From the NCBI GenBank assembly GCA_047621305.1, contig JBLHNB010000001.1:1-64000 (forward strand): a stretch of DNA of 64,000 bases, in the 5' to 3' direction. Below are positions 26,718-36,631 of the stretch, piece by piece (position 1 is the first letter of the stretch; every line of letters starts with the position of its first letter). The translations under genes were made by a program, and so were the position numbers. Origin of the DNA: Colwellia_A sp047621305. Its GTDB lineage: Bacteria > Pseudomonadota > Gammaproteobacteria > Enterobacterales > Alteromonadaceae. The notes beneath the pieces were generated by a model. The model was not told the origin of the DNA. It saw only the letters and a list, made by a program, of their open reading frames with translations, and made no database searches.

Positions 26718-27461
26718 TTAAAATCCTAAACTAGATAAAAGGTCATCAACATCGTCTTGATCTTCTACGACATCAGTCCTTTCTTTAGTATTGACTATGG
26801 GCCCTTCAACGAGATTATCGCCAACTTTAGGCAATGATTTTTCGGCTCCTGCATTTGAAGTAATACCAAATGCGGTGAGCATATTAATTAACCCTTCTTC
26901 AACTTCAACCACAAGATCAATGACTTTGCGGATAACTTGTCCCGTTAAGTCTTGAAAGTCTTGTGCCATTAACACATCGGTCATCAGCGTTTTCATATGA
27001 TCAGTTTCAGCATTTGTTGTTGTTAACAATGCATCTATATCAATACACAACGACTTAAACTCATCCATATTTAGTTCGTTGTGCATAAGCTTAGTCCACA
27101 ATGGGTTTACATCTTCAACCTGTTTTTGAATCTTATCAACCACAGGAAAAATAGCTTCGACCGCATCCATTGTTTTATTTGCCGCTTCTTCCGTACGGCT
27201 AATAACATAATTTAACCGCTCTTTGGCGTCAGGAATATCGGCATTGGCAAGATCATTCAATCGCGAATCAACTTGAAAGTTCATTAACGAGTCATGAAGT
27301 TGACGGGTCAATTTTCCTATTTCAGCAAATAATTCAGTATTAATTGGGTTTTGAATTTCAGCGATTAAATCATCAGCTTTGTCTTGCTGGTTAGTTTCTA
27401 AATACTCTACCAACAATTTTGCTTGTTCCAGCGAAACATGCACACCAGATGTATTACTCAT
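26718..27461 (-). CDS. cheZ: CheY-phosphate phosphatase CheZ
   Basis: The 247-residue mainly helical protein contains the active segment LMAQDFQDLTGQVIRKV (the Asp/Gln pair that attacks CheY-P) and ends in DQDDVDDLLSSLGF, the C-terminal CheY-binding tail. It lies between cheY and cheA, as in other polar-flagellate gammaproteobacteria. It is slightly longer than enterobacterial CheZ (about 214 residues). Confidence 0.95.
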   Translation of the reverse strand: MSNTSGVHVSLEQAKLLVEYLETNQQDKADDLIAEIQNPINTELFAEIGKLTRQLHDSLMNFQVDSRLNDLANADIPDAKERLNYVISRTEEAANKTMDAVEAIFPVVDKIQKQVEDVNPLWTKLMHNELNMDEFKSLCIDIDALLTTTNAETDHMKTLMTDVLMAQDFQDLTGQVIRKVIDLVVEVEEGLINMLTAFGITSNAGAEKSLPKVGDNLVEGPIVNTKERTDVVEDQDDVDDLLSSLGF

Positions 27462-27500
27462 GCAATAATTCCCACATTAAGGCTAAAGTGTAATTTATGA

Positions 27501-27884
27501 TTAACCTAAACGCTCAAAAATTTTATCAAGTTTTGTTTTAAGCGTTGCAGCTGTAAATGGTTTAACTATATAGCCATTAACACCCGCTTGAGCAGCCATC
27601 ACGATCTGCTCTTTTTTAGCTTCCGCCGTTACCATCAATACCGGTATATGAGCTAAACTCGCGTCTGCACGAATAGCCTTTAACAAGTCAATACCTTGCA
27701 TTCCAGGCATATTCCAATCGGTAACAACAAATTCAAAATCACCACCTTGAAGCATAGGTAAAGCAGTACTACCATCATCTGCTTCAGATATATTGGTGAA
27801 CCCTAAATCGCGCAGTAAGTTTTTCACTATACGTCTCATAGTTGAAAAATCATCAACAACAAGAACTTTTATATTTTTATCCAA
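27501..27884 (-). CDS. cheY: Chemotaxis response regulator CheY (TTG start)
   Basis: A single receiver domain that binds FliM when phosphorylated. I chose a TTG start at 27884 because the perfect Shine-Dalgarno GGAGG lies 5 bases upstream of it and the resulting start MDKNIKVLVVDDFSTMRRI matches the family. The frame stays open to an ATG at 27905, which would add 7 residues but has no ribosome-binding site. With the TTG start the protein has 127 residues and phospho-acceptor Asp56 (VTDWNMPGM); the C-terminal KPFTAATL supplies the conserved Lys. Confidence 0.95.
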   Translation of the reverse strand: MDKNIKVLVVDDFSTMRRIVKNLLRDLGFTNISEADDGSTALPMLQGGDFEFVVTDWNMPGMQGIDLLKAIRADASLAHIPVLMVTAEAKKEQIVMAAQAGVNGYIVKPFTAATLKTKLDKIFERLG

Positions 27885-27942
27885 GGCACCCTCCAGTGAG
27901 AACATTCAAAAAGATTTATTTATCTATCTATCTATATTCTAC

Positions 27943-28662
27943 TTAACTTTGCCAGGATTGCATACGTGCTTTTAACCTATGCATTGCCTGACTATGTATT
28001 TGACTAACTCTTGACTCACTTACATCAAGTACTTGACCAATCTCGCGTAAATTTAACTCTTCATCATAGTACAACGACAGTACTAGACCTTCTCGCTCCG
28101 GTAAAGTAGAAATACATTCACTTAACGATTTTTTAAATATAATTTCTTCAATATTTTGATATGGGTCATTGTTGTTTGCATCAGCATAACTGCTGATAGC
28201 ATCTTCGCTAATACCCAAGTCTTCAATACCTATTATTTTCCCTGTACTCACTTCGTTAAGTATATGATGGTATTCATTTAAAGGAATATCAAGTTTATCT
28301 GCAACTTCAATATCAGTTACGTCTCTACCAAATTCTGCTTCGAGTGTTTTTATTGCCTCATTGACCATACGACTATTTTTATGAACTGAACGCGGAGTCC
28401 AGTCACCACGGCGTATTTCGTCGAGCATAGCACCTCGAATTCGGATCCCTGCAAATGTTTCAAAACTTGCACCTTTAGTATTATCAAAATTATTTGATGC
28501 CTCTAAAAGGCCAATCATGCCTGATTGAATAAGATCATCTACCAGTACACTTGCCGGTAATCTTGCCAGTAAATGATAAGCGATACGTTTTACTAAAACG
28601 GTATGTTGTTCTAGTAAAGCTGATTTATCATTAGTAACACTATAGGCGTTTTTTTTTACCAA
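27943..28662 (-). CDS. fliA: Flagellar sigma factor FliA (sigma-28)
   Basis: The 239-residue protein has sigma-70 regions 2, 3 and 4: LVDDLIQSGMIGLLEA, FETFAGIRIRGAMLDEIR, and the C-terminal helix-turn-helix LREIGQVLDVSESRVSQIHSQA. It drives late flagellar genes. A matching sigma-28 promoter is visible upstream of the flagellin gene at 55835-55861. It is followed at 38 bases by the cheY reading frame. Confidence 0.96.
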   Translation of the reverse strand: MVKKNAYSVTNDKSALLEQHTVLVKRIAYHLLARLPASVLVDDLIQSGMIGLLEASNNFDNTKGASFETFAGIRIRGAMLDEIRRGDWTPRSVHKNSRMVNEAIKTLEAEFGRDVTDIEVADKLDIPLNEYHHILNEVSTGKIIGIEDLGISEDAISSYADANNNDPYQNIEEIIFKKSLSECISTLPEREGLVLSLYYDEELNLREIGQVLDVSESRVSQIHSQAMHRLKARMQSWQS

Positions 28663-28691
28663 TATTGTGTACTCATTGCTGGGTTAAATTG

Positions 28692-29534
28692 TTAATTATC
28701 TAACAACTGTTCGATGAAAAACTCTAAATGACCTGATGCCCGATGAGGTATTGGCCACTTAATGATGTTCTTGGCTAAATTTATAATCGCTTTTGAGGCG
28801 GGAGAATCAGGAAATGCTTCGACAATAGCTTTTTGCTTACGAACAGACTTTCTAATGTTCTCATCATAAGGCACCACACCCACTAAATCTAAAGCAACAT
28901 CTAAAAACCGATCACTGACTTTAGATAATTTACCAAAGAGCTGTTGCCCTTCTCCTGGGCTACGCACCATGTTAGCAACCACTTTAAATTTAAAAATACC
29001 GTGGTCGCGACTTAATAATTTCATTAATGCGTAACAATCGGTAATTGAGGTAGGTTCATCACAAACAACCAGTAATACGTCTTGTGAGGCTCGACAAAAG
29101 CTAAGTACCATGTCAGAAATACCTGCAGCTGTATCAACAATTAATACGTCAAATACTGTTTTCATGTCGCTAAAAGCGCGTATTAGGCCCGCATGTTCTG
29201 CTGGTGTTAAATCAACCATAGATTGAGTACCAGATGTTGCAGGAATAACTTTTATTCCTGCTGGTCCTTCAATAATAATATCGTCAAGTTCACATTCACC
29301 TGATAAAACGTGTGATAAATTACGTTGTACTCTGAGTCCCAACATAACATCCACGTTTGCTAAGCCTAAATCAGCATCAAGTACCAGAACCTTCTTTCCT
29401 AATTGTGCTAAAGCGATTGCAGTATTTAAAGAGATATTGGTTTTACCAACCCCTCCTTTACCACCTGAAACAGCGATGACTTTAATTTGTTGTGAAGTCT
29501 GCATTTTCCGTAAGCCACTCGCTTGATCTATCAT
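28692..29534 (-). CDS. flhG: Flagellar number regulator FlhG (FleN)
   Basis: The 280-residue MinD/ParA-like ATPase has a DQA-x-GLR motif at the very N-terminus (residues 3-9), which in other bacteria stimulates the FlhF GTPase, the P-loop GGKGGVGKTN (about 24-33), and the Walker B strand FDVLIVDTAAG. It limits flagella to one per pole and restrains FlrA. It follows flhF and precedes fliA. Confidence 0.95.
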   Translation of the reverse strand: MIDQASGLRKMQTSQQIKVIAVSGGKGGVGKTNISLNTAIALAQLGKKVLVLDADLGLANVDVMLGLRVQRNLSHVLSGECELDDIIIEGPAGIKVIPATSGTQSMVDLTPAEHAGLIRAFSDMKTVFDVLIVDTAAGISDMVLSFCRASQDVLLVVCDEPTSITDCYALMKLLSRDHGIFKFKVVANMVRSPGEGQQLFGKLSKVSDRFLDVALDLVGVVPYDENIRKSVRKQKAIVEAFPDSPASKAIINLAKNIIKWPIPHRASGHLEFFIEQLLDN

Positions 29535-29716
29535 TTATTTTTCTCATCTTCCGGCGTAAAAGACCACCGAACATAGGCATAATGTTATTATAAGCTATTT
29601 TTATCAATACAATAAGTTAGTTTTACAGAAAATAAAATCTCTGTTGATTAAGTAAGCAAAAATCAACTTTGTACTGCTTTGATAAATTCATCTAATCTGA
29701 TAACAACGTCCAATTA

Positions 29717-31273
29717 CTAGACAACAGCGGCGGAATTTACCGGCATAGGTCGCCATGATGTTGGATTCATATGGTTTGTTTTTTCTGCCATTCTATAAGC
29801 AAGCGTAACTAACTTTTCAGCATTTGCAACTTTAATATCTTCAGGAACTCTTTGTCCGTCAGTAAGATACCCAATAGGCAAACCATTTTGGATTGAAGTA
29901 GATAATATTTCACCAATACTTAGACTTTCATCCAATTTAGTATAAATACAACCTGCTAAGGGTATTTTTTTAAAGCGTTCAACATTTTCCTGCATGACAC
30001 GCTGCTGTGTATTAGCAGAAAGCACTAAATAACTTCTAATTCTGACCCTAGCATTGGAGATCAGTGTTGTTAAATGCTTAGCAAGGCGCATATCACGTTG
30101 CCCCATTCCTGCGGTATCGATCAAAATAAGTTTTTTCTGAGAAAATTGCTGGATTAACGCATCGAGTGCTTGTGCATCATTGGCGAGTTTGACCTGACAA
30201 CCTATAATACGACCATAGGTTGATAGTTGCTCAAAACCAGCAATTCTAAAACTATCGGTAGATATTAATGCGACTTGGTCTGCACCATGTATTTGTGCAA
30301 ACCTTGCGGCTAATTTAGCAATTGTTGTTGTTTTACCTACACCTGTTGGCCCAACAAGAGCAACAACACCACCACGATGGATTATGTCATTATTTGTAGT
30401 ATTAATTTGTTGAATAATAAACTGTTTGGCTTGTGCCCACGCATCGTCTTCACTTAGTTGCGGTGGAATGTAACCTGCTATTTGATCGGCAATTTGTTCC
30501 GTTAAACCAAGCGCCATTAAGCGGTTAATCAGTACGGCTTTTTGCGGGTCTTTTTGCGCCATGTCTTGCCACATCAGTCCTGACATTTGATGTTCTAACA
30601 ACTGACGTATTGAATTCATTTCTTTTTGCATATTTTCAAATTCAACTGAAGATACTGAGTCAGCGTTTACAGCAGCGTGGGTCGTTGGTTTTACCCCTTC
30701 TTTAATACTGTGAGGTGCTTGTGCGTATTTTTTTTGTACATGTACTTTTTCAGCCTCGGCAATACTTGGTTGAGCAACATTATCATCTGATGACGTATGT
30801 AATAGACGTTCAGTGAAATTTTTAAATTGTTGTTCAATGTTTTCTGGCGCTTGCTGTGTTGCTTGTGCTGAGTTATTGGCTAAGTGTTCTGTTTTAACCG
30901 GATCATGCTGAATTTGACGATTTAATAATGCCGCTAAACTATCTGATGGCGCAACTTTTTGACCGGTTAATTGTTGAGTAATTGTTGGCTGTTGTCCTAG
31001 TTGCACCACATCATTATCTATATTGCGGTTAAATGTATCACTTTGAGCAGCCTCATTATCTACAGGGCTATTTCTTAGGTGAGCAACATTTTTAGCGGGT
31101 GTTGGCGCTGGATTAACCTTGGCAGTTTCTTGGCTGTAATCAATAGCAGCCATAATTTCAACACCTTCGGGGATTTTTTTATTAGACATGATCACTGCAT
31201 CTGCGCCCAATTCATCTTTAATTTGAGCAAGTGCATTTTTCATGTCTTTGGCTACAAAGCGTCTAATTTTCAC
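29717..31273 (-). CDS. flhF: Flagellar placement GTPase FlhF (GTG start)
   Basis: This SRP-type GTPase has the N-terminal B domain starting KIRRFVAKDMKNAL, a long variable linker (about 60-220), and the NG domain with ALVGPTGVGKTTTIAKLA and LILIDTAGMGQRD. It fixes the flagellum at the pole. The start is taken as GTG at 31273 because AAGGGG lies at good spacing and the family starts MKI; a TTG two codons earlier is too close to the ribosome-binding site. Length is 518 residues. The following 182-base gap to flhG holds nothing recognisable. Confidence 0.95.
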   Translation of the reverse strand: MKIRRFVAKDMKNALAQIKDELGADAVIMSNKKIPEGVEIMAAIDYSQETAKVNPAPTPAKNVAHLRNSPVDNEAAQSDTFNRNIDNDVVQLGQQPTITQQLTGQKVAPSDSLAALLNRQIQHDPVKTEHLANNSAQATQQAPENIEQQFKNFTERLLHTSSDDNVAQPSIAEAEKVHVQKKYAQAPHSIKEGVKPTTHAAVNADSVSSVEFENMQKEMNSIRQLLEHQMSGLMWQDMAQKDPQKAVLINRLMALGLTEQIADQIAGYIPPQLSEDDAWAQAKQFIIQQINTTNNDIIHRGGVVALVGPTGVGKTTTIAKLAARFAQIHGADQVALISTDSFRIAGFEQLSTYGRIIGCQVKLANDAQALDALIQQFSQKKLILIDTAGMGQRDMRLAKHLTTLISNARVRIRSYLVLSANTQQRVMQENVERFKKIPLAGCIYTKLDESLSIGEILSTSIQNGLPIGYLTDGQRVPEDIKVANAEKLVTLAYRMAEKTNHMNPTSWRPMPVNSAAVV

Positions 31274-31360
31274 GGACAACCCCTTATTATGTTCAGTGTT
31301 AGTACATCTACCATTTCATTCACGTCTATTTATTTCTCATTGAAATAATTTTTGTGCGTA

Positions 31361-33460
31361 TTACTGTCCGATGGCACTAACGATTTTAATTTGTTTATCA
31401 TCAGGTATTTCTTGATAAGAAATAACCCGTAGGCTTGGGATAGTGTATTTAACAAACTTGGCTAATACCGAACGTAAAATACCTGACGTTAATAAAACGG
31501 GGGTATCTCCAGCTAATTCTTGCTTCTGAGCCCCGTCAATCAATGAGTTTTGTAAACGTTCTGCTAAACCCGGTTCAATACCGGCACCATCATCACCCGC
31601 CATCTGCATAGACTGATGCAACATCTGTTCCAGTTCCGGTGACAATGTTATGACAGGTACTTCTTTAACCGGGCCAACAAGCTCTTGAACAATAAATTTA
31701 CGTAGGGTAATACGAACAGCCGCGGTTAATATTTCAGGGTCTTGGCTCTTGGGGCCATATTCAACCAGGGTTTGTACTATGCTACGCATATCACGAACAG
31801 GTACACCTTCATTCATCAGATTTTGTAATACCTTCACCACACAGCCTAACGTTAAAATATCGGGTATGAGTCCTTCAACTAGCTTAGGATAGGTTTTAGC
31901 CAATATATCAAGTAAGTTTTGCACTTCTTCATGACCTAATAATTGTGACGCATTGTTCGTCAATATTTGACTCATGTGAGTCGCTAAAACAGTGGCACTA
32001 TCAACAACGGTATAACCAAGAGATTGAGCATGTTCGCGCTGGCTTTGATTAATCCAAATAGCATCTAGACCAAAGGCAGGATCTTTAGTTTCAACCCCCT
32101 CTAACTTACCAAAGACTTGTCCAGGATTGATAGCAAGTTCATGGTCGTGACGAATTTCAGCTTCGCCAACGGTGACACCCATCAAAGATATTTGATACGT
32201 ATTAGGGTCTAAGTCTAAATTATCGCGGATATGTACTGCTGGAACTAAAAAGCCAAATTCTTGAGATAACTTTTTACGCACCCCTTTAATACGATTAAGT
32301 AACTCTCCACCTTGGGTTTTATCGACTAATGGAATTAAGCGATAACCAATTTCTAAACCAATAATATCAACATGATTAACATCATCCCAACCTAAATCTT
32401 TAACTTCAGCTTCTTGTTGTTGACTCTCTACTTGTTCAACTTGTTCTTGTTCAGCAACTTCAGCGGCTTTAGCCACTTTAAACTTACCATTTAGAAAAGC
32501 AGCGCCAGCAATAAATATTGCAAAAGATAAAAAAGCAAAGTGAGGCATGCCAGGCACTATCCCCATAACAAACATCACGGCAGCAGCAATATACAAAGAC
32601 TTTTCTTGTCCAAGCTGACTGCTTACCTGTTCGCCCATATCTTGTGAAGTATTTTGGCGAGTAACAACAATCGCAGTACCAACAGATAATAACAGTCCAG
32701 GTATTTGCGCGACTAAACCATCACCTATGGTTAATAGCGTATAAATTTCTACCGCTTTATCAAAACTTAAGTCATGTTGAACCATACCAATAATCAAGCC
32801 ACCGACAATATTGATAAACAGTATTAAAATACCGGCAACAGCATCACCTTTTACAAATTTACTGGCACCATCCATTGAACCATAAAAATCGGCTTCGCTT
32901 GTTACTTCAACTCGTCGTTCTCTTGCTTGGTCAGCAGTAATAAAACCAGCATTCAAATCAGCATCAATCGCCATTTGTTTGCCTGGCATTGCATCGAGTG
33001 TAAAACGAGCAGTCACTTCAGATATTCGCCCTGCACCTTTAGTGATAACAACAAAGTTAATAATAATTAGAATTAAGAAAACCACTAAGCCGACAGCATA
33101 GTTTCCACCAATAACCACTGAGCCAAAAGCTTCGATAACTTTACCCGCAGCATCTGCTCCTTGGTGACCCTCTAATAACACTACTCGTGTACTCGCCACG
33201 TTGAGGGCTAAACGTAAAATAGTTGCGATAAGTAAAACGGCAGGGAAAGAGCCAAATTCAAGGGGTTTTAAGGTGTAAACAGTAATAAGTAATACAACTA
33301 AGGAAAGCGCAATATTAAATGAAAATAAAATATCAAGTAAAAACGCAGGCATAGGTAAGATCACCATACCCAGTGCAGCCATCACTAAAAAAGGGGTTCC
33401 TACTCCTTTAAAATGGCTTAGTTTAACGCGTTTTATTTGATCAAGAACAGCTACGGACAT
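31361..33460 (-). CDS. flhA: Flagellar type III export gate protein FlhA
   Basis: The 699-residue protein has an N-terminal half with about eight membrane helices and the FHIPEP-family signatures (TRVVLLEGHQGADAAG, KGAGRISEVTARFTLDAMPG), followed by the cytoplasmic domain that docks chaperone-substrate complexes. Length is normal. A sigma-54-like promoter lies 41 bases upstream, separating it from flhB. Confidence 0.96.
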   Translation of the reverse strand: MSVAVLDQIKRVKLSHFKGVGTPFLVMAALGMVILPMPAFLLDILFSFNIALSLVVLLITVYTLKPLEFGSFPAVLLIATILRLALNVASTRVVLLEGHQGADAAGKVIEAFGSVVIGGNYAVGLVVFLILIIINFVVITKGAGRISEVTARFTLDAMPGKQMAIDADLNAGFITADQARERRVEVTSEADFYGSMDGASKFVKGDAVAGILILFINIVGGLIIGMVQHDLSFDKAVEIYTLLTIGDGLVAQIPGLLLSVGTAIVVTRQNTSQDMGEQVSSQLGQEKSLYIAAAVMFVMGIVPGMPHFAFLSFAIFIAGAAFLNGKFKVAKAAEVAEQEQVEQVESQQQEAEVKDLGWDDVNHVDIIGLEIGYRLIPLVDKTQGGELLNRIKGVRKKLSQEFGFLVPAVHIRDNLDLDPNTYQISLMGVTVGEAEIRHDHELAINPGQVFGKLEGVETKDPAFGLDAIWINQSQREHAQSLGYTVVDSATVLATHMSQILTNNASQLLGHEEVQNLLDILAKTYPKLVEGLIPDILTLGCVVKVLQNLMNEGVPVRDMRSIVQTLVEYGPKSQDPEILTAAVRITLRKFIVQELVGPVKEVPVITLSPELEQMLHQSMQMAGDDGAGIEPGLAERLQNSLIDGAQKQELAGDTPVLLTSGILRSVLAKFVKYTIPSLRVISYQEIPDDKQIKIVSAIGQ

Positions 33461-33500
33461 CTATTTACTTCGATAGTTTTTTGACACATACAATAGCTAC

Positions 33501-33516
33501 AGCAAAAAGTAGACCA
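33501..33516 (-). promoter_or_regulatory. Sigma-54 promoter upstream of flhA
   Basis: Minus-strand TGGTCTACTTTTTGCT has GG and GC at the required 12-base offset. The -12 half (TTGCT) is good and the -24 half (TGGTCT) is weaker than consensus TGGCAC. It lies 41 bases upstream of the flhA ATG. In Vibrio flhA is sigma-54 dependent. Confidence 0.55.
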
Positions 33517-33638
33517 ATATCGGCAATAATAATTTGACTGTTATTTTTTTGCTCAATATGAACAATGATTTTTTAAGTGACCATTATACCCATTGAAATA
33601 ATGAATCGATCATTTCAAGGCGGTGTGACTCATTGTAA

Positions 33639-34769
33639 CTAATACTTAAAGTCTTCTGGGATAGGTAGGTTTTTGGCAATAGGTGTCGGACGTTTAGCAC
33701 GACCTTTTTTATGTTCATTGAGCTGAAAAATAAAAGCAAGTACTTGCGCAACAGCAGCAAAAAGCTCTTCAGGGATTTCTTCATTAACTTCGGCGGTGTA
33801 ATAAAGTGAACGCGATAAAGCAGGTGATTGTACAATTTCAACGCCATGCTCTTTTGCGATTGTTCTGATGTGTAACGCCATTTCGTCAATACCTTTTGCC
33901 ACCATCATTGGCGCGCCTCCCTGTGTAGTGTCATATTTAAGTGCTACAGAGAAATGTGTCGGGTTGGTGATCACCACATCAGACTCAGGGACTTCTTGCA
34001 TCATACGTCGTTGCGACATATCATATTGGGCTTGGCGTATACGTCCTTTTATTTCTGGGCTACCCTCCGTATTTTTCATCTCATCTTTAATTTCTTGCAA
34101 ACTCATTTTTAATTGGCGAGCATGATCCCAAACCTGATACGGCGCATCGATCGCGACAATAATCCCTATGGATAAAGCCAAGGCTAAAAACATCCATAAT
34201 AATAAACTCACCGCATGTTCGAAATTAATCGGGATAGTTTCTTGACTTAAGCTCAAGATCTCTTCAAATAAGGTGCTCAACAATAAATAAGCGACAATAA
34301 AAACAACGAAGAATTTTAGAATAGATTTAACCAATTCAACAAGAGCCTTTACGCCAAACATCCTTTTAAAACCCGCCATAGGAGACAGTTTACTTGCTTT
34401 TGGTGCCATTGCTTCCCATGACCAACTCATCCCGCCGAGTAACGTATTACCCACAAAAGCGGCAAGCATAATAATCGCAAAAATCCAACTTATTGGCATG
34501 ATTAAATCACTAACGGCGCCACTAAGCACATTGTACATCGCATGAACGTCTCTCGTTTCTTCATGTGAAAGGGTAAACAAACGTGCCATCACTCGTTTTA
34601 ATGAGCCTACGAGGTCGTTACCCATCAACATCATAGCTAACGCACTACCGACCAGTACAAACATGGTGCCAAGATCTTTTGAGCGCGCTATTTGGCCTTT
34701 TTTCCTGGCATCGGAAAGTTTTTTTGCTGTGGGTTCTTCGGTTTTTTCACCACTGTCTGACTCTGCCAT
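33639..34769 (-). CDS. flhB: Flagellar type III export switch protein FlhB
   Basis: The 376-residue protein has four membrane helices and a cytoplasmic domain with the self-cleavage motif NPTH (in VVITNPTHFSVALKY, near residue 265). It switches export from rod/hook to filament substrates in concert with FliK. It starts one base after fliR ends, and is the last gene of the fliK-to-flhB run. Confidence 0.96.
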   Translation of the reverse strand: MAESDSGEKTEEPTAKKLSDARKKGQIARSKDLGTMFVLVGSALAMMLMGNDLVGSLKRVMARLFTLSHEETRDVHAMYNVLSGAVSDLIMPISWIFAIIMLAAFVGNTLLGGMSWSWEAMAPKASKLSPMAGFKRMFGVKALVELVKSILKFFVVFIVAYLLLSTLFEEILSLSQETIPINFEHAVSLLLWMFLALALSIGIIVAIDAPYQVWDHARQLKMSLQEIKDEMKNTEGSPEIKGRIRQAQYDMSQRRMMQEVPESDVVITNPTHFSVALKYDTTQGGAPMMVAKGIDEMALHIRTIAKEHGVEIVQSPALSRSLYYTAEVNEEIPEELFAAVAQVLAFIFQLNEHKKGRAKRPTPIAKNLPIPEDFKY

Positions 34770-35552
34770 TTAAGGCACCCCACAGCCAATAACATGACAA
34801 GTAAAACCTAATGCTCGCTCCCATTGGATCAAAAAATGTGTGTAAAAATTACCTAAGGTTAACCACATGATCAGTAACCCGGTACACATGGTAATAGGAA
34901 AACCTATCGCAAAGATATTTAATTGTGGAGCCGCTCGCGTCATGACCCCAAAAGAAAAATTAATCAATAACATCGCAGTAACAGGTGCAAGAGCTAATGA
35001 TAAGGCCGTCGCAAACATCCAACCGCCCCACTCTACGATCTCTTTATATATTGAACTATCAAGCCCCGTTGACGGAATAGGAATAACATCGAAACTGGCG
35101 ACAATAAATTGTAGGTAGGTTAAATGACCATCCATTGTCCAAAATAAAAGTGTGGCTAAGATGAGAAAAAACTGACCAACAGCAGGAACATTCATCCCAC
35201 TGGCAGGATCAACTAACGAAGCAAAACCTAATCCCGTTTGCATCGCAACAACCTGACCAGCGAGCGTAAATGTATTGACCACCATGATAGTAACAAAACC
35301 CACCATCACACCGATTATTATTTGTTCAAGAATTAAGAATACCGTGGCAAAACTAAATAAGCTGCCAACTTGAGTAGGGGGAATTGCGGGCATAATTGCG
35401 ACAGTAAATAAAACACATAAGCCCAATTTTATCTTAGGTGGGATGGTTTTAGAACTGAAGCCCGTCATGGTCATTATCAAAGCAGAAACACGGGTAAAAG
35501 GTAAGATAAAATCAGCCATGTACTGATTAATAACTGTTTCGGAAAACTCCAT
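34770..35552 (-). CDS. fliR: Flagellar export gate protein FliR
   Basis: The 260-residue membrane protein has about six helices and the family segments GFSSKTIPPKIKLGL and MQTGLGFASLVDPASGMN. With FliP and FliQ it builds the export gate. It shares one base with fliQ and abuts flhB, consistent with tight translational coupling. Confidence 0.95.
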   Translation of the reverse strand: MEFSETVINQYMADFILPFTRVSALIMTMTGFSSKTIPPKIKLGLCVLFTVAIMPAIPPTQVGSLFSFATVFLILEQIIIGVMVGFVTIMVVNTFTLAGQVVAMQTGLGFASLVDPASGMNVPAVGQFFLILATLLFWTMDGHLTYLQFIVASFDVIPIPSTGLDSSIYKEIVEWGGWMFATALSLALAPVTAMLLINFSFGVMTRAAPQLNIFAIGFPITMCTGLLIMWLTLGNFYTHFLIQWERALGFTCHVIGCGVP

Positions 35553-35821
35553 TAGCTGACAACACTGGGGATACTATTAATTAAACGAATAGTAAAATCC
35601 ATAATTTTTTGTAGTAACCAGTGACCACCAAAAATAAGCGCGAGTAAGGTAACAATCAAACGCGGTAGAAAACTTAACGTTTGTTCGTTAATTGAAGTAG
35701 CGGCCTGAAATACGGCAACAATTAAACCCATACATAAACCAGGCACAATAATAGCTGAAACAAGAAGTATTACTAAAAATAAGGCATCACTTAAAATATC
35801 AATAAATACTTCAGGACCCAT
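35552..35821 (-). CDS. fliQ: Flagellar export gate protein FliQ
   Basis: The 89-residue protein has two membrane helices and starts MGPEVFIDILSDAL. The ATG at 35821 overlaps the fliP stop as TAATG and gives the normal family length. The open frame extends 18 codons further upstream into fliP, but that extension is not part of the protein. Confidence 0.95.
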   Translation of the reverse strand: MGPEVFIDILSDALFLVILLVSAIIVPGLCMGLIVAVFQAATSINEQTLSFLPRLIVTLLALIFGGHWLLQKIMDFTIRLINSIPSVVS

Positions 35822-36627
35822 TAGCCTGTCCCCATCCCATAACTCGTTGCTATGGTACCTATGACTAAGTTCCAACCATCAACCAGCACAAATAACATTA
35901 ATTTAAAGGGTAATGAGACGATCATTGGCGACAACATCATCATCCCCATTGCCATCAAGATACTCGCGACCACCAAATCAATAATAAGAAATGGAATAAA
36001 CAACATAAAACCAATTTGAAAAGCCGTTTTTAATTCACTGATAACAAAAGCTGGAATGATAACGGTCATCGGAAGGTCGGTAGGTTGGTCAACCGCTGTA
36101 ATTCCGGCCATGCTAGCTAACGTATCAAGGTCTTTAATTCGTGTTTGTTCAAGCATAAAAGCACGCAATGGCACTTTGGCTTTATCTATCGCTTCAATCG
36201 ATGTCAGTTGATCTTGCAAATAAGGTTGAATAGCTCTGGCATTTATTTCATTGTAAACAGGCGTCATGATAAATAAGGTCATAAACAGCGTTAAACCAAC
36301 AATCACTTGATTTGACGGCGACTGTTGTAACCCCATCGCTTGACGTAATATCGCCATAATGACAATGATACGGGTGAACGAGGTCATCATAATAACGGCT
36401 GCAGGAATAAAACTTAACGCGGTCATAAAAATTAAAATTTGCAGCGTAATAGAGTATTCTTGACTACCATCAGCATTAGTCGTTAATTTAAGTGCCGACA
36501 TGCCTAAGTCTTCAGCAGCATAAGTGAAGCCACTAACGGTTAACAGTGCAATAACCATTAACAACAATAACGTTATTTTGTTCGCTGTAAATGGGGTTTT
36601 TGTTTGCTTTTTCTTTTTATTATGCAT
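35821..36627 (-). CDS. fliP: Flagellar export gate protein FliP
   Basis: The 268-residue protein has a cleavable-type N-terminal signal region after a basic stretch (KKKKQTKT, then a hydrophobic helix) and FliP signatures FTRIIVIMAILRQAMGLQQSPSNQ and MGMMMLSPMIVSLPFKLMLF (split here by a few residues). It forms the pentameric core of the export gate. It follows fliO by 4 bases. Confidence 0.95.
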   Translation of the reverse strand: MHNKKKKQTKTPFTANKITLLLLMVIALLTVSGFTYAAEDLGMSALKLTTNADGSQEYSITLQILIFMTALSFIPAAVIMMTSFTRIIVIMAILRQAMGLQQSPSNQVIVGLTLFMTLFIMTPVYNEINARAIQPYLQDQLTSIEAIDKAKVPLRAFMLEQTRIKDLDTLASMAGITAVDQPTDLPMTVIIPAFVISELKTAFQIGFMLFIPFLIIDLVVASILMAMGMMMLSPMIVSLPFKLMLFVLVDGWNLVIGTIATSYGMGTG

Positions 36628-36631
36628 TTGA

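Noticed and set aside
27910..27940. Short (atct)n repeat between fliA and cheY as a phase-variation tract
   Set aside because: Only about three to four units in non-coding DNA and not in a promoter spacer that I can identify.
35822..35875. 18-codon N-terminal extension of FliQ
   Set aside because: It lies inside fliP, and the TAATG overlap gives a start with the normal 89-residue length.
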